Of a stretch of DNA of 64,000 nt, positions 25,694 through 34,977 are shown one piece after another. Location of the stretch: positions 1 to 64,000 of the forward strand of contig JAKSRM010000001.1 of NCBI GenBank assembly GCA_024403615.1. The letters are read 5' to 3'. Every line of letters starts with the position of its first letter. The first letter of the stretch is position 1. This stretch comes from Lachnospiraceae bacterium (lineage in GTDB: Bacteria > Bacillota > Clostridia > Lachnospirales > Lachnospiraceae). The position numbers and the translations under genes are program-made. Below the pieces are notes generated by a model that worked only from the letters and a program-made list of their open reading frames with translations, was not told the DNA's origin and searched no databases.

Positions 25694-26287
25694 ATGAAAA
25701 ATCTGGTTATTTTAGCCGGAGGCAAAAGTACTCGGATGGGGAAGGATAAGGTCTTTCTCCATATTAGTGATGAAACCTTTATTGAAAGGCTTGTTCGGTG
25801 CGGGAAAAAATACTTTGACCGGATACTCATCTCTACGGATACCGAGGAACATGCTACGGAAATCAAACAAATATTGTCGAAAAATGGCGGCGAAGAGCCT
25901 GAAACCATCACGGATCTTTATCCGGAGCAAGGCCCTTTAGGTGCTATGGTTTCTGTTTTTGAGCAGACCAATGTAGAGGAGTTCGCAATTATACCGGTTG
26001 ACGTGCCAAATGCAGACCTGGAGCTTCTGTCTAGATTATATGACGGAGACTATGAAGGTCTGACGGGAAAACCAGTACGGTTTTTCTGTGAACGTAACGG
26101 AAAACTAGATCCTTTGGTTGGCATTTATTCCCGGGAAGTTGCGGGAAGGATGAAAGAAAGCCTGGTTCAAGGAAAGAACAAGATTATCCTTGCCATTGAA
26201 GGACAATATGAGACCGTTGTTATTGAAGAAGGATTCTTTCATAACATTAATACTCAGGAAGAATATAAAAGATTATTGGAAAAATAG
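25694..26287 (+). CDS. mobA: MobA-like nucleotidyltransferase
   Basis: The 197-residue protein opens with the NTP-binding loop LVILAGGKSTRMGKDK (residues 4-19), has the IPVDVP metal motif near residue 100 and ends with FHNINTQEEYKRL, as in molybdenum cofactor guanylyltransferases, which join GMP to molybdopterin. No other cofactor gene is in the window. It is the first gene of a tight operon for surface functions, so it may transfer a nucleotide to a different acceptor. The start is fixed by the family N-terminus, yet the -10 box leaves no room for a leader. Confidence 0.8.
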   Translation: MKNLVILAGGKSTRMGKDKVFLHISDETFIERLVRCGKKYFDRILISTDTEEHATEIKQILSKNGGEEPETITDLYPEQGPLGAMVSVFEQTNVEEFAIIPVDVPNADLELLSRLYDGDYEGLTGKPVRFFCERNGKLDPLVGIYSREVAGRMKESLVQGKNKIILAIEGQYETVVIEEGFFHNINTQEEYKRLLEK

Positions 26288-26301
26288 AGAAGGAATTTGA
26301 C

Positions 26302-27768
26302 GTGAAAAAATTAATTTTAACTTTAGCAGCATCTGTATTATGTTTGGGCCTGTTTTTTACCGTAAAGACTCAGGCAGCGTGGTTAGACATCGAATTTGAC
26401 AGCTCCGATGGCAGCGCTTGTGAAAACTTGTACGATGACGATATCCGTTCCAAAGAACATTTTGAAGGAGGAACCACCATTACCGTAACCAGTGAAGAGA
26501 ACATTGATTCTCTCTACATTGAGTGGGACGAAGAGCCTTCCAAATGGACCTTAACTTCTGGTGGCCAGAGTTTCGAATGTGGAACCAACGGATTCTTGCA
26601 TGAATATGTAAAAACTGGTGGTACGTCAAATTCTGCAACCATTACGATTCCAGATGGCGGAGCTACCTTAGTAGATATTTATGCCTTTTCTGCAGGGGAA
26701 CTTCCGGACTGGGTACAGGTTTGGCAGCCTCCTTACGATCGGGCAGACATTCTTTATTTTTCCACCCATTCCGATGATGATGTTTTATTCTTCGGTGGAT
26801 TAATTCCGACCTATGCAGATTCTGGAAAATACCGGATTCAGGCCGCTTATATCGTAGATCATGCTCGCCCAAGTGATCCGTTTGGAAATGAGCCTTACCG
26901 TGTTCATGAATTATTGAACTGTATCTGGACCATGGGTCTGGACCATTATCCACAGATGGGTATTTTCGGCGATTGGTATTCTGAGTCCTTGGAAGAGGCA
27001 GAAGAGTATCAAAGTCTGGATGAAGTAACAGATTTTGTTACGGAAGTCATCCGTAAATTTAAGCCACAGGTTGTCATCAGTCAGGATTTTGAAGGTGAAT
27101 ATGGACATGGCCAACACCGTCTGGCAGCAGCAGCTATTGCAGAAGCGGTAGAGAAAACCGGTGATTCCAGTCAGTATCCGGATAGTGCATCGAAATATGG
27201 TACCTGGGATGTTCCAAAGACCTATTACCATCTGTATGAAGAGAACGAAATCGTTATTGATGCCCGAGTTCCTTTAAGTGGTTTCGGCGGAAAGACCGCT
27301 TTGGAAGTAGCGAAAGAAGGCTATCTGCGTCATGAATCCCAGCAGTGGATGGATTACTATGTAAGTGATGGAATTGATGATGATGGTTATATGGCTCCTT
27401 ATCCATGCACCCATTTTGGACTTTACCGTACGACCGTTGGGTTAGATACCGGCAACGATATTATGGAAAACTTGGTAGCTTATGATGTGCAGGATGAACA
27501 GGCTCGTCAGGAGACTTCTGTAGAAGAAACCGGCGAACAGGAAACTACGAAGGCGGAAAAAGAGAAAAAGAAAGCCAGTCCGGTTTTGATCATTATCATT
27601 ATCGTGATTGTTATCATTATTGTCGTTTTACTGATTCTGGTAATCCGAGTAAAAAAGGCTCAGGCGAGAAAAAAAGCCTTAGCTGCAAAGAGAGCAAGAC
27701 AACGGAGAGCGGAACAGTACCGAAGAGAAAATCCACAGAACCGTACGACGAGAAATAATAGAAAATAA
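26302..27768 (+). CDS. Surface-anchored PIG-L family deacetylase
   Basis: A 488-residue exported protein: signal peptide (1-25), an unrecognised beta-rich segment (27-135), then a PIG-L/LmbE domain with HSDDDVLFFGG (156-166) for the usual metal-binding HPDDE and EYGHGQH (266-272) for the second metal site. Such enzymes deacetylate N-acetylglucosamine in glycolipids or related compounds. The C-terminus has a charged linker, one membrane segment (about 428-452) and a strongly basic tail rich in Arg and Lys, so the enzyme sits outside the membrane, anchored at the C-terminus. GTG start behind AGAAGG, 14 bases after mobA. Confidence 0.85.
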   Translation: MKKLILTLAASVLCLGLFFTVKTQAAWLDIEFDSSDGSACENLYDDDIRSKEHFEGGTTITVTSEENIDSLYIEWDEEPSKWTLTSGGQSFECGTNGFLHEYVKTGGTSNSATITIPDGGATLVDIYAFSAGELPDWVQVWQPPYDRADILYFSTHSDDDVLFFGGLIPTYADSGKYRIQAAYIVDHARPSDPFGNEPYRVHELLNCIWTMGLDHYPQMGIFGDWYSESLEEAEEYQSLDEVTDFVTEVIRKFKPQVVISQDFEGEYGHGQHRLAAAAIAEAVEKTGDSSQYPDSASKYGTWDVPKTYYHLYEENEIVIDARVPLSGFGGKTALEVAKEGYLRHESQQWMDYYVSDGIDDDGYMAPYPCTHFGLYRTTVGLDTGNDIMENLVAYDVQDEQARQETSVEETGEQETTKAEKEKKKASPVLIIIIIVIVIIIVVLLILVIRVKKAQARKKALAAKRARQRRAEQYRRENPQNRTTRNNRK

Positions 27769-27781
27769 GGACCCCGTAATA

Positions 27782-28855
27782 ATGAAAACAGCAGTAATTC
27801 TTCCGGTATTGAATCCGGATGAGAAATTCACAAATTTCGTAAATAAATTAATTGAGTCAGGCTTTGAAGACATTGTAGTAGTCAATGATGGCAGTAGTGC
27901 AGACTATGACCATTTTTATGACGAGGCAGCAACTAATGAGCAGGTTGTTGTTTTAAAGCATGAAGTCAATAAAGGAAAGGGTGCAGCCTTAAAGACTGCC
28001 TTCTCCTATTTGGCAGACAACCGTCTGGATATTGATGTTGCCGTTACCTGCGATGGTGATGGACAGCATTCCGTAGAATCTATGAAAGATTGTCTGAAGG
28101 CCTTTGAAGAGCATCCGGATTCGGTTATCATTGGTGGCCGTGATTTTGATTCGGAAAATATTCCAAAGCGTAGCCGTTGGGGCAATAAGATTTCCAGCTT
28201 TGTTTATCGTTTTTCTTGTGGAATCAAATTAAAAGATACCCAGACAGGTCTTCGTGTGATTCCTGCCTCTTGCTTCGAAAGTTTTTCAAAACTGGCCGGA
28301 GACCGCTACGAATATGAAACAAATATGCTGATTGAAATCGTAAACCGGAACATTCCTTATTACGAGGTACCAATTGAAACAATATATATTGACGACAACG
28401 CATCTTCCCATTTCAACCCGATAAAGGATTCCATGAAGATTTACAGCGTTGTTCTGAGATACTTCTTCAAATTTGTCATTAGCTCCATTACTTCCTGGGT
28501 TGTGGATATTGGAGTCTATGCTATTTTAGAGTTTGCCCTTGCAAACGCTGTTACCGCAGGTACCCGGGTATTGATCTGTACCATAGCGTCCAGAGTTATT
28601 TCCTCAATCTGCAACTATTTGCTGAACCGTAACGGGGTCTTTAAATCCGCAGATAATGTTAAGAGCACCGTTGTGAAATATTATATTCTGGCCATTTGCC
28701 AGATGTTTGCTTCCTACGCTTTAGTATTTTTCTTCACGAGAATTTTACATGTAGGTGGCGTTTTGGAACTGATTGTAAAATGTGTAGTTGACCTTCTCTT
28801 ATTTATCTTCAGCTATAACATTCAGAGAAAATGGGTATTCGTTAACAAGAAATAA
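27782..28855 (+). CDS. Family 2 glycosyltransferase fused to a GtrA-like membrane domain
   Basis: The first 220 residues are a GT2 domain of the dolichol-phosphate-mannose-synthase type: AVILPVLNP at the start, VNDGSS (34-39), DGDGQH (91-96) and the acceptor-loop region DTQTGLRVIP. The last 130 residues are a four-helix GtrA-like domain, in which the family's members help bring lipid-linked sugar across the membrane. It probably loads a sugar onto a polyprenyl phosphate for a surface polymer. The stop overlaps the next start (TAATG), indicating coupling. Confidence 0.9.
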   Translation: MKTAVILPVLNPDEKFTNFVNKLIESGFEDIVVVNDGSSADYDHFYDEAATNEQVVVLKHEVNKGKGAALKTAFSYLADNRLDIDVAVTCDGDGQHSVESMKDCLKAFEEHPDSVIIGGRDFDSENIPKRSRWGNKISSFVYRFSCGIKLKDTQTGLRVIPASCFESFSKLAGDRYEYETNMLIEIVNRNIPYYEVPIETIYIDDNASSHFNPIKDSMKIYSVVLRYFFKFVISSITSWVVDIGVYAILEFALANAVTAGTRVLICTIASRVISSICNYLLNRNGVFKSADNVKSTVVKYYILAICQMFASYALVFFFTRILHVGGVLELIVKCVVDLLLFIFSYNIQRKWVFVNKK

Positions 28856-29826
28856 TGAAAATTGTAGGAAGAATATTAGCTATCATAGGAGCTTTTTTGG
28901 GAGCATTTATTGTAGCCCTTGTTCTTGCTGTCCTGATTGTTATGAAGGGACCGTCTAGAAATGCGGCAGAATTGTTCACCATGTCCCTACGAGAAACCAG
29001 CGCTTTATATTGGATTCCGAATATTTTCTTTTCGGAGGAAGAACTACAGAAAATTGTAGACAACAATACAGTAAAGGCCAGTGACGAAGAAACCGATACA
29101 GAAATGATCGACACCACAGATACGACGAACCAGGAAATTGAAATTTTTGAAATTTCCGGACCCACCTATATTGGCGATGTTATGTTGATTCACGATCCTT
29201 CCAGAGTTTTTGTTGGTAATAAAGGCGAATATGACGGAAGTGGTGGAACGACCGTAGATGTAATTGCAGAACGATATGGAGCCATCGGCGGAATTAATGG
29301 CGGAGGTTTCTATGACTTGAACGGTCAGGGAAATGGTGGTCTTCCAGATGGCTTCGTTATTTCGGAAGGGGGGCTTTGCTATCAGGATGATGGAACTCCT
29401 CATGCAGCCATTGGCTTTACGGAAGATAATAAGATGATTATTGGATTTTATTCTTATTACGACGCTCAGGAAATGGGCTTAAGAGATTGCGTCTGCGTTC
29501 AGACGGTTTATGCGCCGATTCTTATTGTCAATGGAGAAGAACAGGAAGTTTCTGGTGCAGGCGGAGGATTAAATCCGAGAACTGCCATTGGTCAGGCAGC
29601 CGATGGAACCATAATATTTGTAACAACTGACGGAAGACAGGCGAACTCCGTAGGAGCTACCTTCTCCGATATGATAAAAATAATGAGCGATTACGGTGCT
29701 GTGAACGCAGCATCTTTGGATGGCGGCTCTTCTACCCAGATGGTTTATTATGGAGAATTTTTGAATACTCCATATGCTCTTTCTGGTGCAAGAGAAGTAC
29801 CAAACGCTTTTTTAGTAAGAGAGTAA
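28855..29826 (+). CDS. Membrane-anchored phosphodiester glycosidase family protein
   Basis: A 323-residue protein with one N-terminal membrane segment (5-30) and an outer domain with GINGGGFYD (146-154), RTAIGQAADGT and SLDGGSSTQMVYYG near the end. These are signatures of the NAGPA/phosphodiester glycosidase family, whose characterised members uncover mannose-6-phosphate or cut wall teichoic acid N-acetylglucosamine phosphodiesters. In this operon it may trim the same surface polymer that the neighbours build. Start overlaps the upstream stop by one base. Confidence 0.85.
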   Translation: MKIVGRILAIIGAFLGAFIVALVLAVLIVMKGPSRNAAELFTMSLRETSALYWIPNIFFSEEELQKIVDNNTVKASDEETDTEMIDTTDTTNQEIEIFEISGPTYIGDVMLIHDPSRVFVGNKGEYDGSGGTTVDVIAERYGAIGGINGGGFYDLNGQGNGGLPDGFVISEGGLCYQDDGTPHAAIGFTEDNKMIIGFYSYYDAQEMGLRDCVCVQTVYAPILIVNGEEQEVSGAGGGLNPRTAIGQAADGTIIFVTTDGRQANSVGATFSDMIKIMSDYGAVNAASLDGGSSTQMVYYGEFLNTPYALSGAREVPNAFLVRE

Positions 29827-29838
29827 CGGACGAAGCTT

Positions 29839-31731
29839 ATGGAAAGAGAAGATATTAGACTAGAAGAACAACTGAATACTCGTCCGCAAATGAAACGGAA
29901 ACCGCAGGAGGCTGTTCATAAACGGCCTTTGGATTCGGAGTTGGAAGAATTGCGCCCAGTAAAGAAAGCGCGTCCAGTAGGCGAATCTGCGCAGGCGACC
30001 GTAAGGAAAGTACGACCAGAGGGTGAATCTTCTTCTGCGCCCGTAAAAAAGGTTCGTCCAAGAGTTGCAGAAGATGGAACGCCTCTGCCACCAAAGAAAA
30101 AGAGACCAAGACCGGAAGGCACGACTGCTGGCACAGTTGCAGAACGTCCAGTGAAAAAGGTGCGCTCAGAGGGAGACGCCGTACAAATTCCGGTAAAGAA
30201 AGTACGCCCAGAGGGAGAAATTGCTTCGACGGCGGTAAAGAAAGTGCGTCCAAGAGTTGCAGAGGATGGAACGCCTTTGCCACCAAAGAAAAAGAGACCG
30301 AGACCGGAAGGAACAACTGCTGGCACTGTTGCGGAACGTCCGGTTAAAAAAGTACGCCCAGAGGGAGAAAATGCTCCGACGGCGGTAAAGAAAGTACGCC
30401 CAGAGGGAGAAAACGTACAGCCACCTGTAAAAAAGGTGCGTCCGAGAGTGGCAGAAGATGGAACGCCTTTGCCACCAAAGAAAAAAAGACCGAGACCACA
30501 GAAAAATCTGGAAGAATTTCCGGTAAGAAAGACGCAACCGACTCCAACACCGACAAAACAAAAACAGCCGGAAAAGAGAGTAATACCAAAAGAGACGGAA
30601 CCGAAACGTACTTCTGTCCAAAGAAAAAAAGTACGGGAGAAAAAGACCTTTAAGAAAGCCTTCCTTACGACCTTTATTATTTTCTCCGCGATTCTGGTTG
30701 CTGCTTTGATTTGCTTATGGATTTTCCTTTCTTCTTTCGAAAAGAGCAGACCGGAGCATTATGCTCAGACCATCATAGAGAACATTGAAAATGGAAAATA
30801 TGAGGACCTGCATCTGGTAACGGCAGATGGACTGCCGATGGATGACGAAAGCATTATGGCAGATCGGACTGCCATTGGCGATATTATTGAAACGAAAGTG
30901 AATTCTTCTGAAACTACTTATCGACGGTTAAGTGCGGAAAGTGATGGAGAAAAGAACGTATATCTGGTTAAAACCGGAGACGAGAAATTGCTGAAAGTGG
31001 AAATGGTAAAGGCCGGGAAAAAGTTTAATTTTGGCTTTTCCGGATGGGAAGAAAGCAAAACTGTTCTGCTTTCCAATGACCTTCAGCCTAAGACCATCAA
31101 AGCTCAGATTCCTGCAACGGCGAAATTGTATATCAACGGAACAGAAATTTCCGAGACCTATATTACAGATGGGTCTAGTGAAATCGAACTGCTGAATAAT
31201 TTACGATACTGGGAAATTATTGGGGAACAGCCAAAGGTTGCGACTTACAGTGTTTCCGGCATTTGGATGAATCCGGAAATTACTTACACAGCGGACGGCA
31301 GCGAGCCCGTAATCTGCGTATTACAGAATGATCTGTACACTGCTGGATTTGAGGCAGATTCAGATTTTGTAGACGAAGTATATGATCGGGTTATCGATTG
31401 CATGGAACCGTATGCATATTATTTCTCCGGAGATGCTGGAAGAGATGCCATTGCTAACATTATGCTGGACGATTCTCCGGCTTATGATAACGCAACCAGC
31501 GCAGATGTTTCCTGGATGCAGGAGCATAGCGATGTACAGCTCACCGAAAAGACCGCGGAGAATTTCCGATACTATTCGGATGGCGTATTCTCCTGTGATA
31601 TCCGGTTCCTGGAGACTATCTATCAGGATGAGGAAGCTGTTAAGACTTGGGATACGAACATGACATGGATTTTTGTTCAGGATGGAGAAGAGTACTACTT
31701 GGCAGACTTTATTACCAATGTAGGAGATTGA
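29839..31731 (+). CDS. Membrane protein with cytoplasmic basic 64-residue repeats
   Basis: I do not recognise this 630-residue protein. Residues 30-270 are low-complexity, very rich in Lys, Arg and Pro, and built from a repeat that starts VKKVRPRVAEDGTPLPPKKK. Two full 64-residue units and partial units on both sides are visible. A membrane segment follows (about 277-297), then an outer domain with YAQTIIENIENGKYEDL and a second half that ends in DGEEYYLADFITNVGD, perhaps a NTF2-like or similar fold. The membrane segment follows a very basic stretch, so the repeat is predicted to face the cytoplasm. It sits in the surface operon before CapA, 12 bases after the glycosidase gene. Confidence 0.8.
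   Translation: MEREDIRLEEQLNTRPQMKRKPQEAVHKRPLDSELEELRPVKKARPVGESAQATVRKVRPEGESSSAPVKKVRPRVAEDGTPLPPKKKRPRPEGTTAGTVAERPVKKVRSEGDAVQIPVKKVRPEGEIASTAVKKVRPRVAEDGTPLPPKKKRPRPEGTTAGTVAERPVKKVRPEGENAPTAVKKVRPEGENVQPPVKKVRPRVAEDGTPLPPKKKRPRPQKNLEEFPVRKTQPTPTPTKQKQPEKRVIPKETEPKRTSVQRKKVREKKTFKKAFLTTFIIFSAILVAALICLWIFLSSFEKSRPEHYAQTIIENIENGKYEDLHLVTADGLPMDDESIMADRTAIGDIIETKVNSSETTYRRLSAESDGEKNVYLVKTGDEKLLKVEMVKAGKKFNFGFSGWEESKTVLLSNDLQPKTIKAQIPATAKLYINGTEISETYITDGSSEIELLNNLRYWEIIGEQPKVATYSVSGIWMNPEITYTADGSEPVICVLQNDLYTAGFEADSDFVDEVYDRVIDCMEPYAYYFSGDAGRDAIANIMLDDSPAYDNATSADVSWMQEHSDVQLTEKTAENFRYYSDGVFSCDIRFLETIYQDEEAVKTWDTNMTWIFVQDGEEYYLADFITNVGD
29955..30500 (+). repeat. In-frame tandem repeats, 192-base period
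   Basis: The motif VKKVRPRVAEDG is encoded at 30043, 30235 and 30427, exactly 192 bases (64 codons) apart. The units differ by scattered silent and missense changes, so the duplication is not brand new, but the array could still change length by recombination. Confidence 0.85.
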
Positions 31732-31753
31732 TTTTACTTGAAATAGGTGACTT

Positions 31754-33043
31754 ATGAGTAAAGAGAATTCAAACAATAGAAAGAAAAAAAGCGGTTTTAA
31801 GCCGGGAGTTCTGCTGATCATTGTTGTTGTTTTGTTGGCAGCAGTTATTGCAGGCCTGTTCTTTACCAGAAAAGAAGAAGAGGAAGAAGACCTGCGTGCC
31901 GTTTTAGCAGAACCGCAGATTGAAGAGTCCATTACCGTAGGCGCTACCGGAGACATGTTAATTCATACTCCGATTATTACCGCTGTAGATACGGGCTATG
32001 GTTATGATTTTAGCGGCTGTTTTGATCTAGTTGCTCCGTACTATCAGGAGCCAGATTTAATGATTGCGAATCTGGAAGTTACCTGTGGCGGAGAAGAAGC
32101 TGGTTCCTACCGGGGCTATCCAACCTTTAATTGTCCGGACAGTTTGATTCCTACGTTAAAAGAGGCTGGTGTTGACATCTGTCTGACTGCAAATAACCAC
32201 TCTTATGATACTGGCTTTGACGGAATGTTAAGGACTTTGGAACTTCTGGATGAGAACGGTATTGAGCATTTAGGCACCAGATCTGATGAAGACGAGCATT
32301 TCATTATGGTCAAAAAGGTTGGTGACATTAAGCTAGGTATGGTTTGCTTCACTTATGACACTAGGGATTCAACCAGTTGGGACAAATCCTTAAACGGCAT
32401 CGTTATGGATGAAGGCGCAGTCAATCTGGTCAACAGCTTCTGCTATCCGGAGCTGGACGAGCTTTATGATAATGTGGAAAAAGCCATGGATGAGATGAAT
32501 ATGTTGGGAGTTGACAGCAAAATCGTTTTCAGCCATTGGGGAAATGAATATACCGATGAGCCAAATGATTATGAGTATGAAATCGCCCAGGAAATCTGTG
32601 AACTGGGAGCAGATGTTATTATCGGCGGACATCCACATGTTATCCAGAAATATGATACCTTAACGAGCAGTAATGGCCATCAGACCTTATGCCTGTACTC
32701 TATGGGAAATGAGCTTTCCAACCAGAGGGCAGAACTGATGGATGAAGACGGAAACCGTGGATATACGGAAGACGGCCTGATTTTTGAAGTGACTTATTCA
32801 AAATTCAATAACGGAAACGTAAAAATCACAGGCTTGGAAATTCTTCCAACATGGGTAGAAAAGTATGATGGCGCTTATACCATCGTTCCTTGCGACGCAG
32901 AAAAGGATCCATCTTCCTGGGGAGCAGCTTATACCGAAGCGGCCATGAATTCCTATGAAAGAACCCAGGGAAGAGTCAGTGAGGCTTACAATGAGTTCCG
33001 AAAGAGCAAAAAGCAGGATCCAGTGCCAGAAAGCTTGTATTAA
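31754..33043 (+). CDS. CapA-family protein, membrane-anchored
   Basis: A 429-residue protein with a basic N-terminus, a membrane segment (18-37), a Glu-rich linker and a calcineurin-like CapA domain: GDMLIH (66-71), IANLEV (104-109), ANNHSYD (146-152) and GGHPHV near residue 295. CapA is required for poly-gamma-glutamate capsules, but many homologues act on other surface polymers. There are no capB or capC genes here. It ends the surface operon, 22 bases after the repeat protein gene. Confidence 0.87.
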   Translation: MSKENSNNRKKKSGFKPGVLLIIVVVLLAAVIAGLFFTRKEEEEEDLRAVLAEPQIEESITVGATGDMLIHTPIITAVDTGYGYDFSGCFDLVAPYYQEPDLMIANLEVTCGGEEAGSYRGYPTFNCPDSLIPTLKEAGVDICLTANNHSYDTGFDGMLRTLELLDENGIEHLGTRSDEDEHFIMVKKVGDIKLGMVCFTYDTRDSTSWDKSLNGIVMDEGAVNLVNSFCYPELDELYDNVEKAMDEMNMLGVDSKIVFSHWGNEYTDEPNDYEYEIAQEICELGADVIIGGHPHVIQKYDTLTSSNGHQTLCLYSMGNELSNQRAELMDEDGNRGYTEDGLIFEVTYSKFNNGNVKITGLEILPTWVEKYDGAYTIVPCDAEKDPSSWGAAYTEAAMNSYERTQGRVSEAYNEFRKSKKQDPVPESLY

Positions 33044-33097
33044 TATGGATTTTCCATTGAAAAAGAATCAAGAATTTTGTATCATTAATTAATTATA

Positions 33098-33151
33098 TTG
33101 TCGACAAGATAATATACGGAAATTTGAGATAAATTTCTCTTAACATAGTAA
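33098..33151 (+). promoter_or_regulatory. Candidate operator and promoter of the ior operon
   Basis: TTGTCGACAA (33098-33107) is a perfect ten-base palindrome. A possible promoter follows: TTGAGA (33124-33129), 16 bases, TAGTAA (33146-33151). The gntR gene at the end of the operon may encode the regulator that binds nearby; this is inference. Confidence 0.4.
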
Positions 33152-33185
33152 AAAACATTATTAAAGTGTAAGGAAGGATAAAGCA

Positions 33186-34976
33186 ATGAGCAAGATGATT
33201 ATGAGCGGCAACGAAGCTGTCGCACGTGGTGCTTATGAAGGCGGTGTTCACTTTGCAGCAGCATACCCGGGCACTCCAAGTACCGAAATCTTAGAGAACA
33301 TTGGCGGTCTTTACAAAGACGATATCTATTGCGAATGGGCGCCAAACGAGAAAGTAGCAGCAGAAGCAGCATATGGTGCTGCTATTGGTGGAATGAGATC
33401 TATGGTTACCTTCAAACATGTTGGTATGAACGTAGCTGCAGACCCTATTTTTACTGCTGGTTATGCAGGAGCAAACGGTGGTTTCGTTCTGGTTAGTGCA
33501 GATGACCCTGCATGCCATAGCTCCCAGAATGAGCAGGACAACAGACTGTATGCACAGCATGCAAAACTGTTAATGTTAGAAGCCTCCGATTCTCAGGAAT
33601 GTAAAGACTTCTTTAGAGATGCTTTTGAACTTTCCGAAAAATTCGATATGGCTGTTCTGTTCCGTATGACAACTCGTGTTTGCCATTCCAAGAGTGTTGT
33701 TGAATTAGGCGAAAGAGTAGACTCTCCTGTAAAGAAATATGAAAGAAGAGCAGACAAATTTGCAATGCTTCCAGCAACCGCAAAGAAACGTCATATTATC
33801 GTTGAAGATAATATTATTAAAGCTAGAGAATTCTCTAACAACTGCAAATATAACAGATTAGAAGAAGTAGAAGGCGCTGAAATTGGTATCATTACTTCTG
33901 GTATTTCTTACCAGTATGTAAAAGAAGTATTCGGCAATACCGCTTCTGTTTTGAAATTAGGCCTGACATTCCCACTGCCAGATAAGATGCTGGCTGAGTT
34001 CGCTGCAAAATATAAAACTCTTTATGTAGTAGAAGAAGGCGAACCTTACATTGAGAACGCTGTTAAGGCTTTAGGCTTTGGTCATATCATCGGAAAAGAA
34101 AAACTGACCATCCAGGGCGAATTTAATACAAAGGTTGTAAGCGATGCTTTAACCGATGCAGCAGAAAAATTCACTTACAAAGTAGAAAATGCAAATATTC
34201 CTGCTCGTCCTCCAGTACTTTGTGCTGGATGCCCACACAGAGGATTCTATTTTGCATTAGGAAAACATAGTGACAAGTTTGTATCCATGGGCGATATCGG
34301 ATGCTATGCATTAGCAGTTAACCCTCCACTGAACGGATTTGATTGCTCCATCTGCATGGGCGGTGGTTTCTCAACCTTAGTAGGTATTTCCAGAGCTCTG
34401 AAGGCTCAGGGAGACACCAGAAAAGCAATCGGTGAATTAGGCGATTCCACCTTCTTCCATTCCGGACTGACTTCTCTGATTGATATCGTAGCTTCTGAAT
34501 CTAATGTAGTAGCAGTTATTTTGGACAACTCCATTACTGCAATGACTGGCCATCAGCAGAATCCTGGAACAACCAAGAACCTGATGGGTTACGATACTCC
34601 AGCTATTGATATTGAAGGCTTAGTAAGAGCTTGCGGTATTGATGATGCTCACTTAAGAGTATTTGATCCAATGGATCAGGCTGCAGCAGACGAAGCTCTG
34701 ACCGCTGCTTATGAAGCAGAAGGACCTTTCGTAATCATCACAAAGAGACCTTGCGCTCTTCTGAAAGAAGTTATCAAGGCAAATGCAGGCAAACATGTAA
34801 AAGTTAATCCAGACAAGTGCGTTGGATGTAAGCTTTGCCTGAAGATCGGATGCCCAAGTATGGCTTATGATGCAGTAAATAAGAAAGCTGTTATCGCGGA
34901 TGTTGATAACTGCAACCAGTGTACACTCTGCATGCAGCAGTGCAAACTTGGCGCAATTGAGAAAGTAGGTGAATAA
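33186..34976 (+). CDS. iorA: Indolepyruvate ferredoxin oxidoreductase, alpha subunit
   Basis: IorA, with IorB, oxidatively decarboxylates aryl pyruvates to aryl-acetyl-CoA and reduces ferredoxin. At 596 residues it has the N-terminal pyrimidine-binding domain (AAYPGTPSTEI), the C-terminal thiamine-diphosphate domain with GDSTFFHSGL and NSITAMTGHQQNPG, and an 8Fe ferredoxin domain with CVGCKLCLKIGC and CNQCTLCMQQC at the end. The four-cysteine groups are complete. AAGGAAGG lies upstream of ATG 33186. It opens an operon with iorB, ptb and buk. Aromatic specificity is assumed from the family. Confidence 0.95.
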   Translation: MSKMIMSGNEAVARGAYEGGVHFAAAYPGTPSTEILENIGGLYKDDIYCEWAPNEKVAAEAAYGAAIGGMRSMVTFKHVGMNVAADPIFTAGYAGANGGFVLVSADDPACHSSQNEQDNRLYAQHAKLLMLEASDSQECKDFFRDAFELSEKFDMAVLFRMTTRVCHSKSVVELGERVDSPVKKYERRADKFAMLPATAKKRHIIVEDNIIKAREFSNNCKYNRLEEVEGAEIGIITSGISYQYVKEVFGNTASVLKLGLTFPLPDKMLAEFAAKYKTLYVVEEGEPYIENAVKALGFGHIIGKEKLTIQGEFNTKVVSDALTDAAEKFTYKVENANIPARPPVLCAGCPHRGFYFALGKHSDKFVSMGDIGCYALAVNPPLNGFDCSICMGGGFSTLVGISRALKAQGDTRKAIGELGDSTFFHSGLTSLIDIVASESNVVAVILDNSITAMTGHQQNPGTTKNLMGYDTPAIDIEGLVRACGIDDAHLRVFDPMDQAAADEALTAAYEAEGPFVIITKRPCALLKEVIKANAGKHVKVNPDKCVGCKLCLKIGCPSMAYDAVNKKAVIADVDNCNQCTLCMQQCKLGAIEKVGE

Positions 34977-34977
34977 T

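Noticed and set aside
29855..30326. Long minus-strand ORFs opposite the basic repeat region
   Set aside because: They come from the low-complexity codon pattern of the repeat; no ribosome binding site and a sequence of the same low complexity.
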